This document shows, piece after piece, positions 10,634-22,600 of a stretch of DNA of 64,000 nt. The notes under the pieces were generated by a model that saw only the letters and a list, made by a program, of their open reading frames with translations, did not search any database and was not told the DNA's origin. Each line of letters starts with the position of its first letter. Positions within the stretch are counted from its first letter, which is position 1. The stretch comes from Betaproteobacteria bacterium (GTDB lineage: Bacteria; Pseudomonadota; Gammaproteobacteria; Burkholderiales; Rhodocyclaceae): contig JAHRYN010000006.1 in the NCBI GenBank assembly GCA_020621405.1, positions 178,664 to 242,663 on the forward strand, in the 5' to 3' direction. Made by a program: the position numbers and the translations under genes.

Positions 10634-13600
10634 TGCGTCACTCCTTCTTCTGCGCGGCGCCTTGCTTCGGCGTCCTCTTCGGATTCTTCATCCCCGGAAT
10701 TCACGGCCGGGATATCGAGCGGTACATTCACCGCGAAGCTCGGCATCTGCGGTACCTGCGCCGCCGCCGTCTGCTTGTCTGGCGTGCTGATACGGGTCAC
10801 GATCAGCTCGCGCGACTCTTCTCGTCCGCTCGAGTCCGGCCTCGACGGATTCACCACTTCGTGCAGCGGATCCCGCGTCAGCACCGTCAGGTCCGTCGTC
10901 AGACGCCACTGGTCCAGAACGAGGTTCGCGAATTGCTTGCCCGGCGCGTTCAGCTGCACGTCGGCCGGCTGGGTCACGGTCGTCACGTTGTCCATATAGA
11001 CATGGGTGACCGGATTGATGAAGTGCGCGCGGTTCTCGATGCGCCCGTCCAGGATTTCCAGCCAGCCCCGTTCCGTCACGATACGCGCGTCCAGTGCGTC
11101 CAGATGATCAAAGCTTACGCCCACCGGGCTGTCTATGGTCAGATCCACCCAGCGCGCCGGGGCGCCGTGCGAACCGACCGCACGCATCAGCAACGGGCCA
11201 GCGGTGCCGGTGTGCAGCACGCGCGCCGTGATCGACTCGGTGTTGAAGAACATCTTCGACTTCGCACTCAGCGTACCCAGATCCAGATCGCCCTTGCCGG
11301 ATATCGACAGCGTATCGCCGGAAATGCGCTTGACGCTGACCCGGCCGTTGATCGCTTCCAGTGTGACGCCCTGACCTGCGGTCACGGCATCCATCAGGAT
11401 GTCCTGCTCGGCGATGATGGTCGCGTTGCCCGCGACGGCCGTGGCCTCCCGCACCGTAACGCTGTGGCCGGCACGCAGATCGAGGTTGCCGCGCGCAGCG
11501 TAGACGCTGTCACCGCTGATGTCGCCACCGACCGCCTTCATCGCTACGTCCTGGCCTGCAGTCACCGCATCGATCGCGATGCCCTGTCCGGCCTCGACTG
11601 CGACGCTGCCTTCGTCCGCCATCACCGTCTGCAGCGTCACGTCCCGACCGGCCTGCACATCTACATTGCCCTGCGACGACCGGACGCCCTGCCCCTTCAC
11701 CGAACCACCGGCCTGCACCGACACATCCTGCAGCGCAGTGATCGAACCGATCTCGAGATCGTCCTTGTCGTTGATCGACACGCCGCCGGCAGTGGCCATC
11801 GCATCGATCTTCGCGATGTCGGTTTCCAGCGCGTCCGGCGTCGCCTGCGGCTGACCGTTGTTCCAGGTCGCGCTGCCGATGCCGCCGGCAGCTTCGAGCA
11901 CCACGCCGGCACCGGCGGTCGCCGCCACCAGATCGTAGACGCCGGCATCGCCGCCGTCGTAGATGCTGCCGCCGCTGCGGATGCGCAGTGCCTGCGCGGT
12001 CGCGTTGTGCTGCGCCTCGATCCGGCCGACCACCACGTCGCCCTTGCTGTCGATGTCGATATGGCCGTCGTGCGACAGCAAGGTCGCGCCATCGGCCATC
12101 AGGTAGCGCGCCGCCGTGATGTCGATGTCACCGCCCGCTTCGACCCGATTCGCATCCTGCACCAGATCGCCAGCCGCATCGATGCCCAGCCTGCCGCCGG
12201 CCGTGACCTGACCGAGATGGAGTTCGCCATCTGTCTTGAACATCACGTCGCCGGCCGACGCGCTGGCGTGCGTCACGTTGATGCGGCTGTCCATGCCGCG
12301 CACGTATATGCCCTGCGGCGCTTCGAGTTCCACCGAACCATCCGGCGAACTGCCGATGTCGAGGTAATCGAGTTCGCTGCCGCCGCTGCCTATCGTCGTC
12401 GCGGCCGAAAGTTTCAGGTAGCGGGCCTGGATGTCGCGCTGCAGGTCGGGCGTCAGCTCGACCAGCGCACCGGCCGAGCGGATGCGGGCAAGGCCCGGCG
12501 AATAGATCTGCTCGATGCGCAGATCGCCGCCGACGTTGGCCAGATAGAGGTTGCCGCCGGCACGCGCGGTCACGGCGGCGTTGTCCGCCACACGCACCAG
12601 CACGTCGAGCGCGTCCTCGCCCAGATCGCCGTGTCCGGCCTCCAGAGTCACGTTGCGTGACTTGACCGCCTCGACGCCGGCTGCAGCCGCGCTGCGCAGC
12701 GCACCGGCCGTCTTCAGCCTGACGTCGGCCGGCGTGACGATGGACGCCACGCGGACATCCTCTTCCGAACCCAGATAGATGCTGTCGGTCGCCCGCGCGG
12801 TGATCGCACCGTTGTTGACCAGCGTGAAGTCCACGTCGTCCTTGCGCAGGATGGTGATCGTCTTGGCCGAGATGTCGACACGTACGTCGGCACGTTCGGC
12901 GGCGATCAGCGCCAGCTGATCGCTTTCCGACCAGGCGCCCGGATTCGTGCCTATCGTCAGCGCGGCGCTGTCCTTGCCGATGCCGCGGGCGGCGATCAGC
13001 TGGATGTTGCGGCCGGCCACATTGGCTTCCTCGATCAGCACCTCGGTATCGGACGTGTCCTTGAACAGGCCCGCAGCGACGCGATTGGTGATTTCGCCCG
13101 CCGTCCAGGTACCGCCCTCGCGCAGCGCATTGGCGCGCGTCGCATCCTGGGTGGCAACGTTGTAGCTGTAGGTGCGGTTGAAGGTGCCGGCATTGCCGGT
13201 GCCGAATTCGGCGGCTGCCTGGTGATAGAAGGCCGTGCGCTGATCCTGGTAGGTGGCGATTTCGGCATCCCCCCAGTTGTTGGAGGTGCGCAGCACGTTC
13301 GCGGTCTTCGTGTCGAGCACGAACTTGAAATCCGGGTCGTAGGCCGACGCCGTGAATCCCAGCGACTTGCCGCTCGAATCGAAGGTTTCCTTCAGGCCGC
13401 GCATCTGCCAGTACTGCAGGTAGTCCTGCTTCTTCTGCTTGTTGTAGGCATCCAGCGTGTCGTCCATGCTCTTGGTGGCACCGGACGTTGCCGTCAGGCG
13501 CGCGCGCTGCGCGGCCGCCAGCAGTTGCGTCTTGGTCTCGACATCGACCTGCTGCGCGCTGTTGACGTCGACGATCGAGCCGTTGAGCGATTCCAGGCGC

Positions 13601-16600
13601 ACGTCTCCGGCCAGCGAGGCGACCGACCGCAAACGCAGGTCGCCGTCGTTCTCGGTCAATCCGATATCCCCTGCCGCCTTGCCTTCGACCCAGCCATCGG
13701 CTGCTTTCACGTCTATCACCAGCGGATCCGCGGTGCTGCCTATCCGGCCGTTCTCCGATACGAGCCGGACGTAGCCGGCCGTTATGTCGGTGGTCGATCC
13801 GTTGGTATTCACCAGATCGGCATCGGCCTTCAGGTCGACCAGACCGCTGTTGCTGGCGGTGACGGTGCCGATGCGCATGTCGCCCTTGGTCTCCCACAGC
13901 GCAACGCCGCCCTTGACCGCACTGGCGTTCAGCACGCCACCCACCGTCTGGTCGATCTTCAGATAGCTGCTGCCATTCAGTCCCGGACCGCCGATCGAGC
14001 CGTCGGTCGCGGTCAGCGTCAGGTTGCCTGCCAGCAGCTGTGCCTGATCCCCGCCGGTGATGCTTTTTCCGGTCAGCGAAGTGTTGCCGGTCAGGTTGCG
14101 CACCGTCGCCTGCAGCGCGAGCGCACCCTTGTTGGTCACGGTCAGCGCGCCGGTGTCGTGACCGATGAAATTGATGTTGATGCCCTTGGACGCATTAAGG
14201 CTATGGACGAAATAATTCTTTTCGGTCCACCACCAGTCCTTCTGCGAACGGTAGATCTTGGCGTAGCAATCCCCCACGAGACCACAGTCCGTCCACCAGC
14301 TACCGACCACATTCGGCTTGTCGACACCCTGGGTCGTGACTCCGGTTCTGGTCTTGGTGAAATCGAGAATGTAATCGGCGGTGCGGGAGTCCTGGGCCAG
14401 CCAGTCACCACTGATGCGGTCTGCGCGGGATGATGTCGTATCACCGCCGGAGCGGGAGCCCGGATCCTTGGCCAGCGCATCGAGGAAGTCGAGATCAAGC
14501 GGCACCTTCCTGTCATAGGTTTCCCACTTGTGGATGTCGTAGGTCTCCGCGTTGATCCACTTGAAGCGGCGCTGCTCGCGCGGGTTGTACACCGCCGAGC
14601 GGCCTTCCGGATCGGTCGTGACCGTCACGTCAGGCCGCAGCACGTCATTCCCTTCATTCGTGTACGTGTAGGTGACCTGACCGTTGACGCGCGAAATCAC
14701 CGTCTCCTGCGGCTTGCCGTTGAATTTGGTGCTGGTGTCGATGATCTTGATCCGGCCGGCGACGCCCGAACCGGTATCCAGCCGGTTGAGCGCGAAATCG
14801 GCGCCCGAGGTGTTGTTGATGTCGATGCGGCCATAGCCGTCGAGCACGTTCAGCTGGCCGTTGCCGGTGCTGAAGATGTCGCCGTAGAACTGCATGTAGC
14901 CGCCCTCGACCTGGATCGAGCCCAGTTCGAGGCGGTTGTTGACGCTGTCCCAGCGCACCTTGGGGCGGAAGATTTCCGGCACCGTCTTGCCGCTCGAGGT
15001 CATGTCGAGCGCGATCCAGTCGCCGCCCGCGCTCTTGGCGCTCGCCAGCGTGGCACTGCCGATCGAAATGCTGTAGTCGGCCAGACCGCTCTGGATCAGG
15101 CCATTGATGTTCAGCTTCTCGCCGCTGATGAACACATTGTTGCCGGCGATCGTGGCGCCATTGGCGGTCAGTCCGGCACTGGCCACCGAATAGCTCTGGG
15201 TTTCGGTGGACCAGGGATTCTTCGAGTACGCACTGCCGGCGACGGGGTGATCCGACTTGGCCTGGGCCTCGTAGAACTGCTGCAGGCCATTGACGAAATT
15301 GCCGGCCTGGTTGTAGTAGCCCGCGATCGCCCTGTCGAGCGACGGGTCACCGGCCTGGTGCGTGAAACCCAGCGTGAAGGTCTTGATGAAGTCGCCCTTG
15401 GTGGCGATATCGACCGTCTGCGCAACCACGTTCGACGCGACCAGCACCGAACCCGTGCTCTGAATGCGCACGATGCCGCGGCTGTTCGACAGATCGCCGT
15501 CGACATGGATTTCCGGCTTGATCGTGTTCAGGTTGACCGGATCCTCGAAAGTGTTCTTCAGCAGGATGATCGGGTCCGGCGAGTTCGTCCGGTCGAGCAG
15601 ATTGCCGGAGGCGAAGCTCGCGACCTGGCCATACTGGTTGCGCGCGTTGATTTCCGCCGTGGAACTGACGCGCACCCCATTGAGCGTGATCAGGCCGCCG
15701 GCCTCGCCCGGAATGCACAGTGCCGCGCCGCAGTCGAGCGCCGCAACGCCGGCCTTGACCCGCACGAACTGGTTGGCCGGGTTGATGACTTCGATGATCG
15801 AGTCGCCCGGCGCGAGCAGTTCGGCGCTGGCCGAACCCTTGAGCCACTTGCCAGTGATGCTGATGTTGCCGGTGTAGGCGGCGGCCGGATTGACGTCGAC
15901 GAAATTGACCTTCGCGCCGACACCCATCTGGCTCTTGCGTGCCTGCAGTATCTGGATGTCGTTGAGGAAGCCGTTGGCGACGTCCGGGTTGTCATCCTTG
16001 TATTCGTCGTAACGTGCCTGCAGGTAGTCGATGCGGTCCTGGATTTCCCGGTCCAGCGCGACATTGTTGCGGCGCGTGAACGACATGTTCTCGGACTGTC
16101 GCTTGACGCTGCCATCGGCGTTGAATTCCAGGTACTGGTGGTGGTGGGTGCCCGCAAACACGGTGCCATTGACCTCGACACCGGAGCGCGAATCGTCGTG
16201 CGTGCTGCCGCCCTTGATGTCCAGGCTGATGTCGTCGTCGAAAATCTTGCCCAGCGCTTCCAGCGCTTCGCGGTAGAGGTCGGTGCCGCTGCCGTAGCCG
16301 CGCGTGACGTGAGTGCCCTCGCCCGCCTTCAAGTCGATGTCCTTGACCGAGGCGACCGCGGCGCGCGCGATCTGCTGGTCGCGGATATCGGTCAGTCCGG
16401 TGATGTCTCCATCGTAAGCGGCGATGGTGATGCGGTTGTCCTGGCGGATCTCCCCATGCGCTTCCGGCGTACTGTTGATCGGGATGACCGTCTTGTTCCA
16501 CAGCCGGGTTTCGGCGTCGGCATCGAGATTGTTGTTGTAGCCGGCGAACAGCCGGATGTTCTCGTCCGACTGCAGCCGGGCGCCATTCAGATTGATCTTG

Positions 16601-19600
16601 TTGCCGGTCAGGATGCGCGACAGCGTCTCGCCCGACGGCGCACCTGCGAGGCCGTAGGTCTTGCTCTGCGCCTCGGTATCGACGACCGCTTCGGTGTGCG
16701 CATCGAGCACGATATCGCCGTCGCTGCGCAGCAGCGTGCCGGCACCCACTGTCACGTCGGCATCGTTGCGGTCTGCCCGGATGTAGGACTCGGTGTGCGC
16801 GATCGCAATCGCGCCGCCGGTATCCAGCAGCACCGCGTCGTACACGTCGACGTCGTTCTTCGCGCCGATGCGGATGGCGCCGGAATTCAGACCCGCCACG
16901 CTGGTGTCGATGAAGGCATTGCTGCCGATGACGACATGGGTGTCGTTGTGGATGGTCGAATAGCTCGCGCCGGAAGCGCCGGACAGGATGCCGCCGGAGG
17001 CCGCCTGCACCGTCCAGTCGGCACCGGCCGAGCCCTTGGTGACCACGGTTTCGGCGTTCATGTCGAAGGTCTGCGCCTTTTCGAAGCGCGCGCCGTTCGC
17101 CAGTTCGGCCGTCGTGGTGTTGTCCACCGTGTTGGTGACCCAGGCGCCTGAGTAGCCGGCGACCGATGCAGAGGTGCTGTCGGCGGTGCCCTGGAAATCG
17201 GTCGTGTGCTTGGCGTCGATATCCACCGTCGCACTGCGTATCGTGCCGCCGATGCGCGTGATCGTGACCGAATCGGCATCGTTGGTCACGCTGGCCGCCA
17301 GCAGCACGCCCAGACCACCGGCACCGGATTTCGATGCGGCATCAAGTTCGTCATGACCTTCGGCGCGTGCGATGAAGCTGCCCGCCGTGATGGTACCCGC
17401 GCCGATCAGCGCCTCGGTGCGGCTATTGACCACCGTATCCGCGCTGTTGCCGCCGGCCGCGACGATGCCGACGCTGATGCCCGACACATTGCTGTAGGCG
17501 CTGACCGTCGATTTCGACAGCACGTCGAAGGCGCCGCCCAGGGTGATCGTGTGTCCGGTTCCCATCTGCACCAGCGTCTTCGACAGCACGTCAGCCGACG
17601 ACTCACTCGCCGCCGCACCCACCAGCGCACCGCCACCGGCAGCCAGAGAATCCGCACTGGCTGTCTTCTTCCCGCTGCGGGACAGCGTCTGCGCCTTCAG
17701 CGACAGGCTGCCTGCAGTCACGTCGAACTGATCGCCGACGACGACCGACGTATTCGTATTGACCGTGGCATCGGCCAGCGACACGCCGATCGACAGTCCT
17801 GCCGAGACCGCGATGCCGGTCGAATCCGCTTCGGCCAGCGGATCGCTTTCGGCGCGTATCTGCGCCAGACCGCCCTTTGCAGTGAGCTTGACCTTGTTGC
17901 CCACGGTCGCATGCGCACCCGAGGTGTCGCTGACATTCGAATCTGCACCAGCGCCCGACACGATGCCGCCGGCGGCGGCGATCACGCTGGCACCCGAGGT
18001 CGTGCGCGACTGTCCATGCACGTCGAGCGACTGCGCCGTGATCTCGGTGTCGTCGAGCAGCTCCGCCTCGGCGCGGCTGGTTTCATCGACGTAGGCAATC
18101 GCCGCACCGATGCCGACCACGCCGACCGCCGCCGCGCCGCCTTCAGCGTTCAGGTTGTGGTCTACCTTCGCATTGACCACCACGTCGCCGCTGCCTGCAT
18201 TGACGACTCCGCCGAGACTGGCCTTCGCGCTGGATGACTTCTGGTGCCATGCGAAGCTGGCTGCCAGACCGGCTACGCCAGCACCGCCCGCGTAGGTGCG
18301 CAGCTTGGATTCGCTGGGCTGGTCATCGGTGGCGGTGACGCGCACGTCGCCACCGGCCGTCGTGCCGCCGGCCAGCGAAGCCACGGTGCGGTCGCCGACG
18401 ATGGAAATCGCGATGCCACCGCCGAGCGATACGCCACCCGATACCGCGGCCCCGACCGCATTGGCGTCGGTATCGGTTTGGTTGTGCGCCGCGACCTGAA
18501 CATCGCCCTTCGCGTCCAGTGTGGCGCCGCTGGCCACCCGGGCGGCGGCCGAGGTGTTGGCCGGCGTCGCCGACATGTCGCCGGACACATTGATGCGGCG
18601 GCGTGCTGCATCGGCACGGGCGGCCGACGCATTCGCCGAATCGGTATCGCTGTCGATCTGGTTGCCGGTGGCGCTGCGCGAGGCAAGCTGGCTCGCCTTG
18701 TCGACCGAGCCGGTCGTGTTGTCGCGCGCATCGCCGTCCGGACGCGTACCGACTGAAATGACCGACACCGCGCCGGCGATGCCCGCCGTCATGCCGCCGG
18801 CCGCCGCCACCGTGGTCGAGGCGACGCTGCGCGTGCTGTCGGCGGTGATCGAGATGTCGCCATCGGCCGTGATGCTGGCGTCCTTGGCGACAGTCGCCGA
18901 TGCACCGCTGCGGATCAGCACCACATCGACCGCGGCGCCGACGCCAACGCCGCCGAGGCCGACACCAAGACCGCCCACCTTGTTGTCTACCGACATGCTG
19001 TCGTTGGCACGCAGCGTCACGTCCTGCGCGTCGGTGCCGCCGAAGGCAGTGTCGGAATTGATCTCGACGCCAGTGCCGACTTCGGCGTCCGTCGTGCCTT
19101 TCGCCACCACCACATTGATGGTGCCGGCGATGCCGGCACCGCCGGCCGCAGCCGCCGTGGCCGCATAGACGCCCTGGCTGAAGGACGAATCGGCATTGAT
19201 ATAGGTCGCACCGTCCGCGTCGAGACGGCTGTTGCCGGTGACGCTGGCCAGCGTGTTCTGTTCGATCACGGTCACCGCGGCAGTGATACCGACACCGGCC
19301 ACACCGCTGACCGCCAGCGCACCGGCGTTGATATTCACCGTCGACGATTCGGTCGCCTCGACCTTGATGCCACCCTTGGACTCAAGATCCGAATTCTTGA
19401 CCAGCGCCTGCGTCGTGCCGTCTACCAGCAGCACGCCTATGGTGCCTGCCAAACCGGCATAGGTGCCGCCACCCACGGCAACGATGGCCTGCTCGAACCG
19501 GCTGCTGGCGCCAGCGTCAATGGTGACTGCCTTCTTCGCCTTGATGGTCGCGTCTTCGGCACGGGCCGTCGTGGTGTGCGTCACCACCGCCGTATCCGCC

Positions 19601-22600
19601 GCACCGCCGATGCCGGCATCACCGCCGACCGCCGCGCCGCCGGTGCCCGAACCGATCTGGTCATGGTGGTATGCCGCTACGCGCGCTTCCTGTTCGCCGC
19701 CGCCCAGAGAGGCGTTCAGCGTCGCGTGATCGGTCACCTCGGCGGTGGTGCTGCCGCCCAGCATGGCGATGCCCACCGTCGCAGCGACTGCGGCATTGCC
19801 GCCGCCGGCCGCACTCAGCGCAAAGTTCTCGACCAGTGCGGTCGAAGACGCCACCACAGCGACGCCCCGGATGTTGTCCTTCAGCTGACGGCCGGACAGT
19901 GGCTGCTGCGACGGCAGCTTGCTCGTGTCGTACGGCGTCAGCGCGCCGTTGTCGATCTGCGCCGCCAGACCGTTGCCGAGCGCCGTCACCGTGGTGCCGG
20001 TGCCGGTCACCTGGGCATGCGTGGTCGACGTGATGTCGTTAAAGGCGATGCCGCCGGCGCCACCGAAGGTGCCGCCGAAAGCGACGCTGCCGGCACGCGA
20101 CTTGATCAGGTCATCCGCCTGCGCGGTGATCAGTGCATTGCCTGACGCCTGCACCGACGCGCCGCCGGCAATGCGTGCAGTCGTGTCGCCACCGGCCGTA
20201 TTCACTGCGATCGAGCCGGCAAAGCCGGCCGTGCCGGCGCCCGAACCGGCGATCGCCCACACGTCCAGCGTGCCGCTGCGCTCGGCATCGACGATCAGGT
20301 TGGCCGCGTTCACGCTGCCACCGGTCAGTTCCGCCTTCACCCCGCCGCCGATGTTGTTGTACGAACCGGCCGCGCCGACTGCCGCTGTTCCGGCGCCGCT
20401 CGCTGCACCGGTGATGGACAGGATTTCCGAGGTGTCGGTCGCGCGGATCGTGACGTTGCCGCTGGCGCCCAGCGCAGCCGTATGCGACGACGCCGTGGTC
20501 TGGCTGGTAATGGTGTTGATGCCCAGCGATCCGCTGACGCCGACCTTGGCCGAGCCACTGCCCGCGGCCGCGATGGCCTGGATGTCGGCATCCTCGGTCG
20601 CCTCGATGCGCACACTCTTGCCGTTCGCGCTGCCGCCGTCGATGGTGGCGACGGTTTCGTTGCCGATCTCGTTGTAGGCGCCGGCGATGCCGACACCGGC
20701 CGAGCTGGTCGACAGCGCGACGCTGCCGGCAATCGACAGGATGGACGACACGTCGTCGGCATCCAGATTGATCGCATCGGACGATGTCAGCACCACACCC
20801 GACGAGGCGGCGCGGGTCTGGTTGGTGATGATGTTGACCGTGACCGAACCGGTCGCGGTGACGCCCTGCGAGGCGCCGATGGCTGCCGCGACCGACACGA
20901 TGTCGTTGTCGCTGGTCGCGCTGGCCGACACGCCGGCACCGCCATGCACCGTCTGGCCGCTGCCACGGAATTCGGCCAGCGTGTCCGAATCGACGGTCGA
21001 GATCGCCACGCCGGCACCGATGCCGGCCTTGCCGCCATAGCTGGCCGCGCCGGCGACGCTGCGGATATCGGAATCGTCCTTCGCCACCAGCGACACCGTG
21101 CCGCCCGCATCGACAGCGGCCGTATCGATGGCCGCCTCGGTCACGTTATCAATATTGCTGTAGGCCACGGAACCGGCCACGCCGACCTTCTGGCCACTGG
21201 CCGCTCCGGCCGACACCGACCACATCGGGCCGGTGTTCCGGGCGTCGAGCAGCACGCCGCCCGAACCGCCCACGGTGACTTTCGTGCCGGCGATGGTCGC
21301 GCGGGTGATCTTTTCCAGTTGGTTCCAGGTGAAGGCACCGGCCAGACCGGCACTCTTGCCGCTGCCCACCGTCAGCGAACCGGCACCGGCCAGCGCCAGT
21401 GCGTCATTGCGCGCCTTGGCGCTCAGCCCCTGCGTGAGCGAAACCGAAGAATCGCTGGTGCCATCGGCGTCGGTATCGATGGCCACGGTCGATGCGGAAG
21501 CGCCCAGCGTCGATACCGACGTCAGGCCGGAGATGCCGGCGACCGTCGTGTCGTCGATCAGATTGATCGACACCGAGGCCGAAATGCCGACACCGGACGA
21601 GCCCTGCTTGCCTTTGTCGGCCGAATTGGTCGATTTGCCGTCGCCGCCGGTCTTGCCGTCGGTCTTCTGGTCGCCGGATGGCCCCGAGCCAGCAATGGTA
21701 AAGGCACCCTGGGTCGAGCCGGACTGCGCCTCGAGCCACACATTGCCGTGGGCGGTCAGCGAACCGCCGGTCACGGATTCGGTGGAGCGGTTGCCGATCA
21801 GCGCGCGGGTATCGCGATCGAGATCGTTGATGGCGATCGAGAAGCCGATGCCGACGCTGCCCGAGCGGGCCACGCCGCCCGCGATGTTGATCACCAGGCT
21901 GTCGTCGAGCGCCTGCACGACCGCGTTGTTCACGTCGAGCGTGCTGCCGGACGCGATCTGCGCAATGGTGCTGATGTCGCTGTTGATCAGCGAGAACGCG
22001 CCATTGATCGACACCTTGCCGGCCTTGCCGGCCGCTTCGGTGACCGTCACCTGATCGAAGTTCGTGTTGGCCAGCACCACCACGTCGTCGGCATGCACGG
22101 TCGCGCCCCGCGCGACCGTGGCATCGGCGCCGCCGGTCAGGTTCAGTTGATGGTAGGAGCCGCCGAAACCCGCGCTGCCGCTGTCCGTGTTGCCCGAAGT
22201 GATGGTGGACGGATCGAATTCCGGCACACCGACCAGATTGAGCAGGCCGTGGCTGGCCTTGGCCGACACGGTCAGGTCCTGTGCCGAAGTCGGCGATGCC
22301 ACGCTGGCGTTGATGCTGGCCGATCCCACGCGGGCGGTGGCCTTGCTGTCGAGCGAGAAGAAATCGACCGCTCCGGCAAAGGACAGCTTTTCGCTCTCGA
22401 CTGCGGTCTGCACCCACGAGGTTGCATTGGCCGGGTCGGAGATGATGTCCTTCAGTTTGCTGCCGAGATTCAGGTAGGCGTTCGCGTCCTTCCAGTTCAT
22501 GGTGCTCAGCGCTTCATACGCGGTCACCCACTGCTGCCAGAACGGCGTGATCACGGTGTTCGCGGACACGGTCACCGCGCCGTCCGTGCTGATCACTGCA